Below are positions 23,216 to 34,458 of a stretch of DNA of 64,000 nt, piece by piece; position 1 is the stretch's first letter; each line of letters opens with the position of its first letter. The stretch lies in NCBI GenBank assembly GCA_034509735.1, contig JACGWO010000012.1, positions 21,543,188 to 21,607,187 of the forward strand, read 5' to 3'. This DNA is from Sesamum alatum. Lineage: Eukaryota; Streptophyta; Magnoliopsida; Lamiales; Pedaliaceae. The notes beneath the pieces were generated by a model that was not told the origin of the DNA, searched no databases, and saw only the letters and a program-made list of their open reading frames with translations. A program made the position numbers and the translations under genes.

Positions 23216-24230
23216 TTAGCTTCGGTAGAAGTTGTGTGGGACTGGGGCTGGAGTGTACAAGGTATGTGGGGAAGATTGACCAATTGCGGTGCTTAATTTA
23301 TGCATAGCATTCTCTTTTCCTTCTGCATGCTTCCTCAAATTTTCTGCTAAAGTTTTGTTACCTTCTATAGAAAACTCTTGGAAATCAGACGACCGAGAAT
23401 CTTGCTGACTATGCTGGAAATCCTCAAAAATTCGAGCCTCTTTCCACTCATGTTGATGTGTCACGTAGATGAGAATCGAGTTGTGGAACTACCGCAGCAA
23501 GATTCCAAGTGGTCAGAAAAACCATACTACTCCTTCAAAAATTATTTTGTGGATCTAGGGACTAAACGGAGCAACATCTCCCGAATCAACCAACCTGTCA
23601 TCAAAGTTTATCATAGAAACGACTAATATGTCCGATTTTGCAACATATGTGGCAAAAAATCAATAGGCGTTCATAGGTTAGCCACACTATGATTTCCTCG
23701 CCAATTTCAGAGCGAACCTTCAAAATACTACGAGAGAAAGTGAAATACTGAAGCTAATCCGAATACGAAGACTCTCGTTCCAACGAACAACTTTTCTATT
23801 TCCTTCTCATCAAGCCAAGCAGCAATCTTTCGACCAATGTGACAATGACTTCTTTGTTGCGCAAATAGAAGGGTATACTATGAATGTGAACATAGGAGGG
23901 GCACCACTCAAGGTTGACTTTCGTCTTCATCAGTTGGAGAGTGAGTAAGTTGCAGGTAAAAGTCCATGGATGCAGGTTAAAATCCTTTGAAGATTCACCA
24001 TACGTTTAAATTGAAAGCAAAATCTATCTTCACCCATCCTAGATATAGACAGGCCCTTCACAGTCGGATCAGGTTGATTAATATAAGTTTGAGATCCTCG
24101 AAATTCCATGTTCAATGAGAAATGATTCTGCCAACTAACATCAAATGACGGTTAGAGATACTAGTTCGCCACGCTCTATTTGGAATTGCGATGCCCTCAT
24201 CCTCCTCCTTCATTAAAGATAACACTAAAA
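23216..24230 (-). pseudogene. LINE-A ORF1 remnant (DUF4283-type nucleic-acid binding protein)
   Basis: On the minus strand from about 24115 downward: DPTVKGLSISRMGEDRFCFQF, KRMVNLQRILT, then TKVNLEWCPSYVHIHSIPF and LRNKEVIVTLV with frame changes. This is the N-terminal domain that plant LINE ORF1 proteins share with DUF4283. The C-terminal frame 23216-23464 is open but featureless (Gln, Ser and Lys rich). It lies upstream of ORF2 in the correct LINE order. Confidence 0.7.
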
Positions 24231-24604
24231 CTATTGTTAGAAAGTCCTTATCCATTAAATCGGTAAACTAAAAGGCTCAAAAATAAATGGGCACAACATC
24301 TGAAAGTCACCACAATCGAGAATCAAGACTGCAAAGATAAAAAAAAATGATGAACAAATAAAAGAAATGATAACAAGTAAAAACAATAGGTACAGGAAAA
24401 ACAAGATAAGAAAACCCTAATGAATAGGGACCGCCACTCTCAACCAGAGAGACCCGCATCAAACCAGTTCACTACTTCAACCCTATCGCGGTCAATGTCT
24501 TAACTTTTTTAGGGATAATAGTAGGTTCATTTATGATGGATTTCGAATCCATTTAATATGGAGTATTTGAAATGTTTGCTCCAAATCAACCCTTCAGTTC
24601 AAAT
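24231..24604 (-). other. Probable LINE-A 5' untranslated end and flank
   Basis: No coding frame. On the minus strand GGGTCTCTCTGGTTGAGAGTGGCGG (split around 24440-24465) is followed by GGGTTTTCTTATC, typical of plant LINE leaders. The LINE probably begins near 24480 and the rest is host flank. The exact end cannot be fixed, because the 3' end and its duplication are not identifiable. Confidence 0.4.
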
Positions 24605-24621
24605 TCTTCTATTTAAATGTT

Positions 24622-26472
24622 TCTTTTTCTTTTTTTTGAAGCGATGATTCTATAAATAACCAGCAACCAAAGAAAATACACCCATTGTTCAACTCACCTA
24701 CCAACATACAGAATAGAAATTGAAACTACAAAAGGCAAAAACAGAAACAAACATTACAACTCAAAGAAAACAAAGCCACAACAGACTCAAGGAACAGAAC
24801 CAAAACAGACCCACTTGGAAACATTAAAACATTACAACTTGAACAATCCAACGCAGAGAGCACAAATTAGCCAACAGGCCCACCTAAACAGACTGTACTA
24901 CTTCATCCTCTAACATGCAGACTGCTCCTCACCCTAGAATAATCCATGAGTAGCATTTCAGCTTCCCTCACAGTCACCTTCACCTCGCAATGACGATTCT
25001 CCATCAACTTCTTGCAACGTTGATTCGACAGTGCCCAACAAAACACAAAGAACCGCCTCTGCTCTGATCCATCCAGTTCCTGCAAAACCAAAAGAATCCA
25101 TTCTGCTACACCTTGTTGCCAATCAGAAATAAACCTCCAAGCAATATCTGATAAAGCCCATAGCTTTCTTGCAACAGCGCATTCCAACATGACATGTTTC
25201 AGAGTTTTCGGACACCCCCCCTCCCCCAAAAACCACGCAAACCACCTCAACACCTTGAGCGCGCTTAGCTAAATTCTCCAAAGTGGAAAGTGCTTCTTTA
25301 CACAACTTCCACATGAAGACCCGCGCCTTAGGAGGCACCCGAACCTGCCACAGTGTCGTCCACAGAGATCCCAGCCCCACCAACCTCATCTCCTGCAACC
25401 AAGGCCCGTAAGGGCTATGCAGCTCCTCCTCTCCCAGAGCATTTCCGTCTACCTGCAACATACAGTCTCGAGCAATATGGCCAAGAACTTCGCACCCATA
25501 ATAGAATGTCGAAAGTTTCTCATACGTAAATGACAACGTTATTTCACTCCTCCCGACGAGCGCACCACCATAAACCTCTTCAGCGGAAGTCAAACATCAA
25601 TAGAAACCCGAATGCGTACCTTGGCCCCCCATACTGACTGAGCCTCTCCATGTTCGGAACTAATAAACATACCGAGGCGATTACCAATCTATTCTGCCAC
25701 TGACCTCGTCATCAACCGCAAGGCTAAGCCATGCACATGAACAGTGAACGGGCTAAAATTAAGGTCAATCTTGAGCAGGTTATCCTCAGTCCTAGCAATA
25801 CGAAGAATTATCAGATTCCTATCAAAAATCCATGGACAACCATCCACTGTTTATCCCGATCTGAGAATATTCATCAAAGTCATCTGCAGTACATCAAATC
25901 TATACGTCCGCAGCGTTAACAGTCTACCAACCACAAGAAAATCATCACCAACCCCGTCCCCAGCCCATACTTCCTCCGTTAAAGTCACTCCCCCAACTTC
26001 TTCCACCGTTAATAATAACGCCCGACCTAAGAGTTCCAATGTCGAGTCCATCAATTTCCAAATAAACGAGGTATTATCCCCGTCAAATGACGATGATCCC
26101 ACTAGAAATGAACCAACCCCTCAATCGCACTTTAGCAACTAAAAGGCAAAAACCTGCACCAGACAAACGCAAAAGAAGGAATTCAAACAACCAAAATAAG
26201 AAACTGAACAAAAGAACAAAACAAGGATAAGACCACCCCTGGCCGTCAAACCAATAGGAAGACACAAATCAAGAACAAGGCACCACTTCTAATCAGCAAG
26301 TACTATATGGCCAGACAAGCAAGACCCATGATAAGGAATACATGACCATCTCAACAAGCAAAAACTAAGAAAGATGACCACCTCGCTCTACCCCCAAAGC
26401 CCTAACACTCACTCCTCTCAGTAGAGAGAAATAACATACTTCTCAGTAGAGAAAACACCCTATTACACATCC
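24622..26472 (-). mobile_element. LINE-B: internally deleted L1-type LINE with 17 bp duplication
   Basis: Flanked by a perfect 17 bp direct repeat TCTTCTATTTAAATGTT at 24605-24621 and 26473-26489. The minus-strand 3' end is an A-rich tail (T runs on the plus strand at 24622-24638). The element starts with an untranslated leader (26470 down to about 26140) and contains an ORF1-like protein joined directly to the post-RT zinc region. Endonuclease and RT are missing, so it must have been moved by proteins of an intact relative. Confidence 0.88.
24903..26142 (-). pseudogene. LINE-B fused ORF1 / zf-RVT reading frame
   Basis: The upper part (26142 down to about 25600) is ORF1 N-terminal sequence in broken frames. 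At 25530-25480 the zinc knuckle region reads FTYEKLSTFYYGCEVLGHIARDC (two Cys and His of a CCHC motif; the first Cys is replaced by Tyr). It runs straight into YGPWLQEMRL and then, without endonuclease or RT, into the zf-RVT block GSLWTTLWQVRVPPKARVF, MWKLCKEALSTLENL. The C-terminal frame gives TLKHVMLECAVARKLW and an RNase H-like tail. The junction lies near 25400. Confidence 0.75.
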
Positions 26473-26489
26473 TCTTCTATTTAAATGTT

Positions 26490-27084
26490 GTCGGCCTAAA
26501 ATTTGTTTGGATATTTCTATATTACAAAGGATTTCAAGTTCTTTTACTACGAAGTCATTTAAAAACCTTTTTTCAAATTATTTCCTCAATTTCAAACCTT
26601 CTGTACAAATGCAGCATCACCATGCAATAACTTCTAGTCCTCTATTTTTTTATGTTTATTTGATTTAGAATTTTAGTGTATTTAATTAATTTCTGGTATT
26701 TGTATGTATTAGATGGTGTTCCTTCAATAAAAAGAAATTATCAAAAGATACTATTAAAAGTTTTTATGAAAAATAAATATAAGGTGGGAGCTAATTTTTT
26801 TTCAAATGAGCTTATAATAAGCTCGCAAAATCTCATTTTTTTTATCTTATAAACATCTTTTTTTCTAAACCAATTTGATCTTAAAGAAATTGCTTTGAAT
26901 ATTTTATTACAAATTAGTATAATATCCCGTATTATACTTTATACAAACACGTCAGCCATATATGTAAAATACATACTTACGTTAAAAAACAATTTTATAT
27001 TCATGAGATGCATATGTGAATTATAATATGAAATATAACACCAAACTGTAACAGAATACACAGTATAAAAAAATTTTACTTTTT
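26490..27084. other. AT-rich intergenic DNA, nothing recognised
   Basis: No coding frame, RNA gene or clear repeat boundary was seen. Confidence 0.5.
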
Positions 27085-27387
27085 ACTACATTATAAATGA
27101 CCACAAGTTAAAAATCGTGGTAAATCAACATTATTAATCACAGTTAAATAAAATTAATATAAAATTTTAAATTTTGCCACAGTTAATCAATATTTGCCAT
27201 GATTTTAGCCATAACCAAAATATTTACAATGGTTTTGGCCATGGCTAATATTTTGGTCACACTTACAGAAACAACGGTTACTAACCGTTGCAAATTCGTG
27301 GTTAATTTATATTCGTCATGATTTTTTTCTTTTAACCATAATAAATAACCGTAATAAAAAATTATATTTTTTCTAATGATATTAGTG
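27085..27387. mobile_element. CACTA-like MITE, copy a
   Basis: Shares scattered blocks with 33766-34027, 41290-41578 and 43150-43437: AAATCGTGGT, TTTGCCATGATTTTAGCC, ATGGCTAAT and GGTTACTAACCGTTG. It ends ATTAGTG at 27387. The left terminus is worn (TTACTACATTATAAATGACC). The family has CACTA-like ends in better copies and no coding capacity. Confidence 0.55.
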
Positions 27388-27704
27388 TAACAAAGCAGTT
27401 CATATATTCTACTGCGAATTGGTGTTGAATCTTATATTAAACTTCACATATATATGCATGCCTGTATAAAATAAATATCATATATATAATTTTAAAGAAT
27501 AATTTTATACACGTAACCTGTATATAAAAATTGCAGATGTAACACTAATTTGCAATTGAAGAACATCAGTTCAATAAAGCAAATTTGAGTATTCTATTTT
27601 AATTAAATTGATGTTGTATCATGTATTACACTTCATATTGACATTGCTTCTCCACAAATTGGAAAGATTCTATTCAAAGTTTGACTCGACTTTTCGACTT
27701 TCTA

Positions 27705-27962
27705 TAATTTTTTTTGAATGAGAAGCGATGAATTTTATCAATCGAAAGTGAAGAGATTACATTCAATTCTGTCGGCTATTAATATCGAACAGAGACAATT
27801 GCAAACAATCAAATCAATAATATCACATAAACTAACAACTAGCTAATACAGCAGCAAATCATACCTATTATACAGTAGAAATAACATCAACCCATGCAGG
27901 GGTTCGAACCCATGACCTATAGGATCATAGGGCCTCAGCTTCGCCAATTAAGCTAGGCCTAG
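27705..27962 (-). mobile_element. tRNA-derived SINE
   Basis: On the minus strand the head has pol III boxes: A box TAGCTTAATTGGC (near 27940-27954) and B box GGTTCGAACCC (near 27899-27909). The body runs to a 3' end TCATCGCTTC near 27723-27732 and an A run (T's at 27708-27715). It lies downstream of the AHP6 gene. It is not a functional tRNA, because no acceptor stem or anticodon arm closes. No convincing duplication was found. Confidence 0.55.
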
Positions 27963-28515
27963 TCAACGACTTGGCATAACTGATAGTAAGATAATTGATC
28001 ATACTTAATTAATGTAAAAATAATTGATTTAAAAAAAAAACTAATTATGGCTTTTGGATATTTGCAATTTTAATATTTGATTAATGCGGATCGTAGTTCA
28101 TTTCCAAAACAAACCTCATCCTTACTATTATTAATAATGTAATTAAAATATTATCTAACATAACGAGTAATTAGACGAAAAAGAATTGCGGAGAGAGATT
28201 AAAAGCTACAAATTTATAGCTTTTGTTGAGACATAATTGATAAAATTAATTTTCAAAAATGAATATTGAAAAAGGAGCCAAAACGGAACAAGAAATTACA
28301 TTTACACTCGAAATACAAACCGTTAAAACATCGGGCCAAACAGTCCCTAAGGAGAAACTAAACACTGAATAAGCTCTACCCACTAATTCATCAGAAGCTA
28401 CAGCTTCAACTGCCAAAACCCACAGTTCCAAACAGAACTTCCAAGTAAGAACAGGAATGATATCTCTGCTTTAAATGAATGTGAAAATACATCTTTCAGC
28501 TGCTGCACATATGTA

Positions 28516-31500
28516 TTATCTGAGTTCAGCTACTAAGATTCTTTGCTGCTCAATCTGCACAATCCATATAAGTTAAAAGCTGATAGCTGCGCATGTGAGT
28601 GTGTGTATAAGTTAAAAGCTGAAAGTTATGTAATTAAAAAGGGTATTTAGCTAAATTTATTCCAAACATCTTATAAGTTTTTTTAAAAGTTTATCTCAAA
28701 AATATAAGTTTTTACGTGTTTGAATAAATAAGGTAAATTAAAACCACCTTCCTGAAGTTTGGCATAATTACAAATATCCCCCTGTTGTTTGAAAAATTAT
28801 TATTACCCCCCTCAAATAGAAAATAATTATGTAGACACTAGATAGAGGTCTGGTAATTACTATTTTACCCTTACTGATTTTTTTTATTTTTTTCAGAAAA
28901 ACATCTGAAAAAATGTAAAAAAAAATGATAAATAATCCATAAAGAATCTTAATTTATAAAAATATTTTTAAAAAATCTATAAAATATGTAAAATTATAAC
29001 TTATAATCCAAAAGGGCATTTTGGACAGTTCATTATAAAAATTGGATGAAAACCTAACGAAATGGGCTCGTTATCAGACGAATGTTAAGGTCAGGGAGGT
29101 ATTTATAATTTTTCAAAACAACAAGGAGGTATATATAATTATGTCAAACCTCATGGTAAGTGATTGTAATTTACCCGAATAAATATAATGTCAGAACTTA
29201 TAAGATATATATTAAAGTATTTGGTATAACAAGTTCTCTTATATTTTTAGTATGACCAGAAAAGCCTCCCAATTGTTAGAATTTAGAATCATATAACAAA
29301 TACTTCTACTTGTTGGGCAGGAATTTAAAAAGAAAAAAAAGAAATGTATGAGGGGTAAAATTAATATCATCAAACTAATGAGGCTGTTTTGGTCATTTTA
29401 AATGTTAAATTAAAGATCTTATAAAAAAAAAAAAAAAAAAGATGAACTTATATGTTTTTAAGTCCTAAACATCTTATTTCGAAATATTATATATAAAAAA
29501 CAACTTATTAAAATTTATAAACTCTCAAACATCTTATAAAACTCAGCCAAACACCGTCGAAGTTTGAGTAGCAAGTGGTACCTGGAAAAGTTCGTATAGT
29601 TTGTTCTTGAGGTAACAGTACTCATACTCTAACACCTCTAAAGCTTTTAAGCACCTGATATAGACACAAAAAAGACAAGTGTTAATTTTCATGTTACAGA
29701 AACTGCGATAGAGTGATATCATCATAAATATGAGCATCCATCTTCCCTATCTTTCTTTCAATTGTAAATGGTATATATATATATATCACGTAGAACTAGT
29801 TAAACTAGTAGCTTGTAAGCTACTTGTTGGACAAGTCGAGCTCGAGCTTATGTAGCTCTCCACGCACGTGTAGGGCTGTAAACAAATCGAATTAAGTTGA
29901 ACACATTATTGTTAGAACTTATTTGAATTACTATTGAGTTGTTTGAAACGAACTTCAATTAAATCGGACATGAATCGAGCTCGAGTAATTTAATATTTTT
30001 AAATATATTTTAGTTCTTTTATATAATAAAATCGAGTTTGAAAATTAAGTTGAATTTTAGTATGTTAAGTTAACTAATCAAATTCAAACAAACTTTTATT
30101 GTAAATTGTTAAAAAGAGTACAAAAATAGAAAAAAAGTAATAAAGGGAAAGAAAGAGAGGCACCAATTATGGAAAATTACTTGTTGGGAAAGTGTAATGT
30201 AATTTACTTAAGCAAATCAGAAATTCAGTTGGCGAAATTAATGCCGTATAATTTCAAAGTGATGAGTTCAAATATCTAAAATACGCGGCTATTGATATAT
30301 TTTAACAATAATTACTCGTCTACTGTAATAATAATAGTTGTCAGGCACTTATAGACATTCAATATTGCTAATTAATATATTATTTATTAATACTTTTGAT
30401 GTAATTATAATTGATTTACTTAGAAAAAAATTGTACCTTGGTCTGTTATTTTGGTGGGAAGCAGCACGAAAGGCGATGCACACGTTTCTGAGTCTTTTGG
30501 CACCGATGCTTGAACTGCTCCCCATAAATAGATTCAAACATATTCCTATTTTCTTGTAGTCTGTGAACTCTCCGTCCGCACTAAAAATAAATAAATACAC
30601 ACCAAAAATATAAGAATACAGTTAATATATGATATTATTATAGGTTCGAATTTCACCAATGTGAGTGTATATTTATTTTTATAATAGTTGTAATATATAA
30701 TTTTTAAATTTAAAGATATTGAATGATGTAATAAATCGGGCACAAATATATATATTTATATATGTAACAACAAATGTTTCACTATAATTGTATCAATCTA
30801 TTATTTTATTTAACATATACACACGCTGTGTAATTTTTTATAATAAGTAAAAGAAATAATTTAATCTTTATACACGTGTATATATCAAATGAAATAAAAG
30901 TAGGCAACAGAATTTGAAATAGTTCAAATAACACCAAAGACTTCAAAACCCAAAAATTGAATCATGCATGGGCGTCTCATCTCATATATATGTTGCTCAA
31001 TCATTTTAACTCGAACCTGATTCGATTAAACCTAAAATTAATTATTTGGCAGGTACAATACACTTGTCGTGTGATTGATATACAATTCAAGAATAATGAC
31101 CAATCAAAAGGCAAATTATCGCGCTTGCTTTGTGATTGATTTTGTTCGACTAAATCTAATTCTATCAAGAATTTTCCATATATGTGTGTGAGGGAGAGAG
31201 GAGAGAGAAAGTTGATTGAAGTAAAGTTAGAATAATATTTACGTACAGCAGCGTTCTGAGGTGGGTTAAAAGTTTCTCGGCGTGATGGAAATAGACGTTG
31301 AAAACCTCAGAAACGAAGTTTGGAGAGGATTCATCTTGCAATTGCTGCACCTGCAAGAAATTCTCATCCAACACTCCCTGCATTCATTTTTTTTAAATGA
31401 AAGCGATTAATATTATTAATTGAACTAAATCGATCAGTAATTATACATTTCAGTATACATATCATTAAACAAGAATTCGAAAAGAACATGATTAAATGTA

Positions 31501-31536
31501 AACCTGGTGGAAGAGTAATGCGAGCAAACGGGTCAT
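28516..31536 (-). CDS. AHP6: AHP6-type pseudo histidine phosphotransfer protein (cytokinin signalling inhibitor)
   Basis: Five coding exons on the minus strand: 31504-31536, 31247-31377, 30437-30580, 29582-29654 and 28516-28554 (stop TAA at 28516-28518); all introns are GT-AG. The product is 139 aa. Landmarks: LLALLFHQ (res. 4-11), GVLDENFLQVQQLQDES (12-28), FHHAEKLLTHLRTLL, DYKKIGICLN then GSSSSIGAKRLRNVC (62-88), CLKALEVLEYEYCYLKNKL and IEQQRIL at the end. True HPt proteins have a phospho-accepting His before the KGSS segment; here that place is Asn71 (LNLFMGSS), as in AHP6 proteins, which bind the phosphorelay without carrying phosphate. The protein acts in nucleus and cytosol to lower cytokinin output, for example in protoxylem. 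The start chosen is the first ATG after the TATA box. Homology (LSLELLRAD) continues upstream in frame without an ATG, so the N terminus is about a dozen residues short of Arabidopsis AHP6. Confidence 0.9.
28731..29176. mobile_element. MULE-like MITE (copy 1) in AHP6 intron 4
   Basis: 446 bp, with ends AGGTAAATTA and GTAATTTACCC, flanked by a perfect 9 bp duplication GAATAAATA (28722-28730 and 29177-29185). The arms are long inverted repeats: CTGAAGTTTGGCATAATTAC at the left, GTCAAACCTCATGG at the right. It sits in the last intron, without touching splice sites. Confidence 0.85.
30195..30700 (+). repeat. SINE-like fragments in AHP6 introns 2 and 3
   Basis: Near 30217-30275 are a degenerate A box (CAGTTGGCGAA) and B box (GAGTTCAAATATC). 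Near 30640 a B box GGTTCGAATTTCACC is followed by TGTGAGTGTATATTTATTTTT, a tail seen in plant Au-type SINEs. Only pieces remain. The stretch spans exon 3 (30437-30580), which is not part of them. Confidence 0.35.
31010..31180. repeat. Dispersed repeat copy (TGTATTACACTTG family)
   Basis: Resembles 40225-40395 over about 160 bp: GGTACAATACACTTGTCGTG and GTGATTGATATACAATT. Related motifs recur at 53390-53540. It lies in AHP6 intron 2. Confidence 0.55.
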
Positions 31537-31750
31537 GTCGGCCCGCAACAGCTCCAAGCTGAGACCCAACCTCCACAAAGGAAGACCCGTTTTGTCTGAT
31601 TGCTTCTTGGATCCGATTATGGAAAAGAAAAGATCCGAATACAATTAAAGAAGAGAGATAGAAGTTTAATTCTTGGGGAGTATGGGTACGTAGTTGTATT
31701 GGATCTTTACTAAGTGTTGGGGAGGTTTAAGGAAGGAGGCAGCTTTCTTC

Positions 31751-31760
31751 TTTATATATA
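31751..31760 (-). promoter_or_regulatory. TATA box of the AHP6 gene
   Basis: On the minus strand TATATATAAA lies about 215 nt upstream of the chosen ATG. No other ATG lies between it and that codon, which supports the start at 31536. Confidence 0.55.
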
Positions 31761-31764
31761 GTGC

Positions 31765-31997
31765 TGGTTGGATTCCGGAGTTGGGTCGGGCAAGAATTAT
31801 GAAAAAATAAAACAAGATAATACATAAGTTGGACAGATAAAAAAATAAAATGAGATAACAAAGATTATCAAAAAATAATTATGAAAGACTATGATAAGTG
31901 GACAAGTTAAAAACAGTTAATTGATTATTTAAAAATTTAAACATAAATGGCAAAGCCAAATTATGTAGGAGACCAAAAAAGGATTTCTCTAATAATA
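31765..31997. other. AHP6 upstream region, nothing specific recognised
   Basis: AT-rich DNA with AAATGAGATAACAAAGATTATC-type sequence; a possible home for upstream regulatory sites, none assignable. Confidence 0.4.
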
Positions 31998-32278
31998 TTA
32001 GTTGTTGTGGCACGCCGTTCCTGCGTGCATATAATAAATATTTTTTTGTATTTTAAAATATATTATTATTATTATAAATAAGAGCAAAATATAAACCATT
32101 ACATCACATTAAAAAAATAAAAAAAATTAATTTATCAATTAGTGAAACTTTGGAAGTAAAATAAGTTGGTTATATTATCGGTTGAAGGGCACTTTTTACC
32201 TCATAAAAAATGATGCAGCGGAGTAAGTAACCGCCGTTTGTGAATGTGGAGGGGGTTTTCTTTATATAATATTATAGA
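31998..32278 (-). mobile_element. Non-autonomous Helitron-like element, copy 1
   Basis: On the minus strand it begins TCTATAATATTATATAAAG (preceded by A) and ends with a GCACGC-loop-GCGTGC hairpin followed by CACAACAACTAA and T. That gives TC...CTAA between A and T, as expected of Helitrons. It is closely related to 44552-44825. Confidence 0.65.
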
Positions 32279-32439
32279 TATAGTACAGTAAAGTTGTGTG
32301 TTTAAACAAGTGTTTGGTTAGTTTTACTTCAAATACTATCTCATAAACTCATACGTCTAATACTACGTTTCTAAAGTTTATAAAATATTAGATTTTATTT
32401 AAAATTAAAATATTAAAGGGTTTGGGTAAAATAAGACCA

Positions 32440-32810
32440 AGGAGCTTATAAAATAAGTAATATTATATTTTTAGTCCTGTAACTTTAGGTCATTAGCATT
32501 CTTGGTCCTATAACTTACTCTATTTACACATTTAGTCCTTTTTTGACGAATTTAGTTCAACATATATCAGATTTGATCCTTTTTTGAAAAAATTTAGTCT
32601 TGTATTGACAAAATTGGTCCTGACGAAATATAATTATAGAACAAAAAATGAGATTTACTCAAGTGAGAATGGGATCAAAATTGCCAAGACATGACTAAAT
32701 TTATCAAAAAAATGATCAAATATGAGATGTTCAATACTAAATTCGTCAAAAATGACTAAATGTGTAAGTCTATTAAGTTACACGATCAAAAATATAATTT
32801 TACTTAGTAA
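32440..32810. repeat. Foldback element with inverted arms
   Basis: Left arm TATATTTTTAGTCCTGTAAC is mirrored by right arm GTTACACGATCAAAAATATA. Between them lie TTAGTCC- and GACTAAA-type segments. It has no coding capacity. Target duplication is unclear. Confidence 0.5.
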
Positions 32811-32824
32811 TGACAACTTTGTTA

Positions 32825-33310
32825 TTATTACTAAGCGTCCTTCCATACATATAATAAATGACTTTCATACTTTAAAATATATAAATCAACATATCACATT
32901 TTAAAATATAAAAATAAATAAATAAATAAATAAAAGAAAATCAAAGATTAGTAGTGTCACAACCATCGTTAGTGTGTAACAATTTTCGTTTCTATATTAC
33001 TAACTATTGTAGTACGTTTTCCTTGCGTGCATATAATAAATCTTCATATTTTAAAATATATTATAAATATATATACAAACCAACAAATCAAAAAAAAAAA
33101 AAGTTCAACTTAAGATATTATCAACACAACAAAAGAATCTGTGTAGTGGTATTAAAATGATATGGAGCCACTTTTGTGGGGAGAAAAAGTAATTAAAATT
33201 AATTTTTAAAATTATCTAATTATGGGTATAATTGTTATATTTAAAATACGATGGTTTGAATTACCACAGTTTTGTAATTGTAGAGGGCCTTTTTTTTATA
33301 TTTATACAAA
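32825..33310. repeat. Decayed Helitron-like copies
   Basis: Two partial copies. One near 32830-32900 has CATACATATAATAAATG. The other, 33005-33310, has CCTTGCGTGCATATAATAAAT and GAGGGCCTTTTTTTTATATTT. Both match the copy at 31998-32278 in part. A (TAAA)n run lies near 32915. Confidence 0.5.
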
Positions 33311-33765
33311 TAATTAAAACTAAAGGAGCTTGTTTATTAGTATCCTAAAAAGGGCTATCCTATGTTCGTCCTATATTCTAGCTAGCTACTCACTTCTAGG
33401 TTAAGAAGATAAACACAAGATACATATACACCACGTGATGCTTTTAAATTTTAATATTGTAAAGTTGCCAATATATTCATAATTAAAAGAAAATGAAGTT
33501 GAAGTGATTTTGAGATAAAATAGTACATTTTGAGCCGATGGATTAAAGGGAGATATAATAAAAAGAACAAGTTGTTTGTATTAAATTATACTTTAGCCGA
33601 CCAATCACAATACAAATATAATAATACTTGTAACAAATTTATATGATTAGCCTACACTTTACAAATTTAATTTAGCTTAGAAGTTTTCATAAATTAATAT
33701 GCATTACTAATAAAAAGTATCAAAATAGTTAAGTGGTTGTGACAATAAATCATTTAGACCTAATT

Positions 33766-34027
33766 CACTACAAAAAATTAGCCATGATTAATATTAAATA
33801 ACCGTAGAGAATAGTCATTGATCACGGTTACGCAATGGTTGTTGGTCGTAGTTTTTGCGAGGATGGCTAAAACATTTGCCAGGACTAAAAGCCGTGGCAA
33901 ATAAGATTTTCATGATAGAAAAACTAGTTTTTTCATCGATTTTTATTTAATCGTAATAATAATTATTTACTATAAGTTTTAGCCATTATCATTAAAAATA
34001 TAACTAATATTAATTTTTTTTCTAGTG
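33766..34027. mobile_element. CACTA-like MITE, copy b (best preserved)
   Basis: 262 bp, CACTACAAAAAATTAGCC at the left and TTTTTTTTCTAGTG at the right. Both flanks read TAATT (33761-33765 and 34028-34032), longer than the 3 bp usual for CACTA. Internal GGTTACGCAATGGTTGTT and TTTGCCAGGACT link it to the other copies. It has no coding frame. Confidence 0.7.
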
Positions 34028-34032
34028 TAATT

Positions 34033-34458
34033 TAGCTCCACGGCTGCGTAATTAATTATGAGAAAATTGCTTCTAAAAATGTTATTATGATACTATGATC
34101 ATATGTTTAATTGATTATGTAAATACATATGGTACATAAATGTAAACTTACCTCATTCTTAATGTTAATAATGGAATTAAAATGTTATACAATAAGCAAA
34201 ATGGGTAACTAGATAAAAATAATTACAGTGTGATTAAAAGCTATAAATCATAATTTTAATCAAAACGTGGTTTTATTGATCATTAATCTCAAAAATGATT
34301 ATTTAAAAATGGACCAAATAGCATAAAATAAATTATATTTACGATCAAAATACAGATTCACCAATGATATTTTAGCATAGTGAATAAAATGAGGTTTGAT
34401 AAAAAAAAATTAAAGTTATGCGTTCGAGTATCACGTGATTATTTTTCTTACGTCATAT
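34033..34458. other. AT-rich DNA before the second Copia
   Basis: No gene. Near 34410-34435 a possible SINE B box (GCGTTCGAGTATC) is seen; nothing else. Confidence 0.4.

Noticed and set aside
27897..27962. A tRNA gene on the minus strand
   Set aside because: Only the A and B boxes are tRNA-like. No acceptor stem or anticodon arm closes, and the sequence continues into a SINE body with an A tail.
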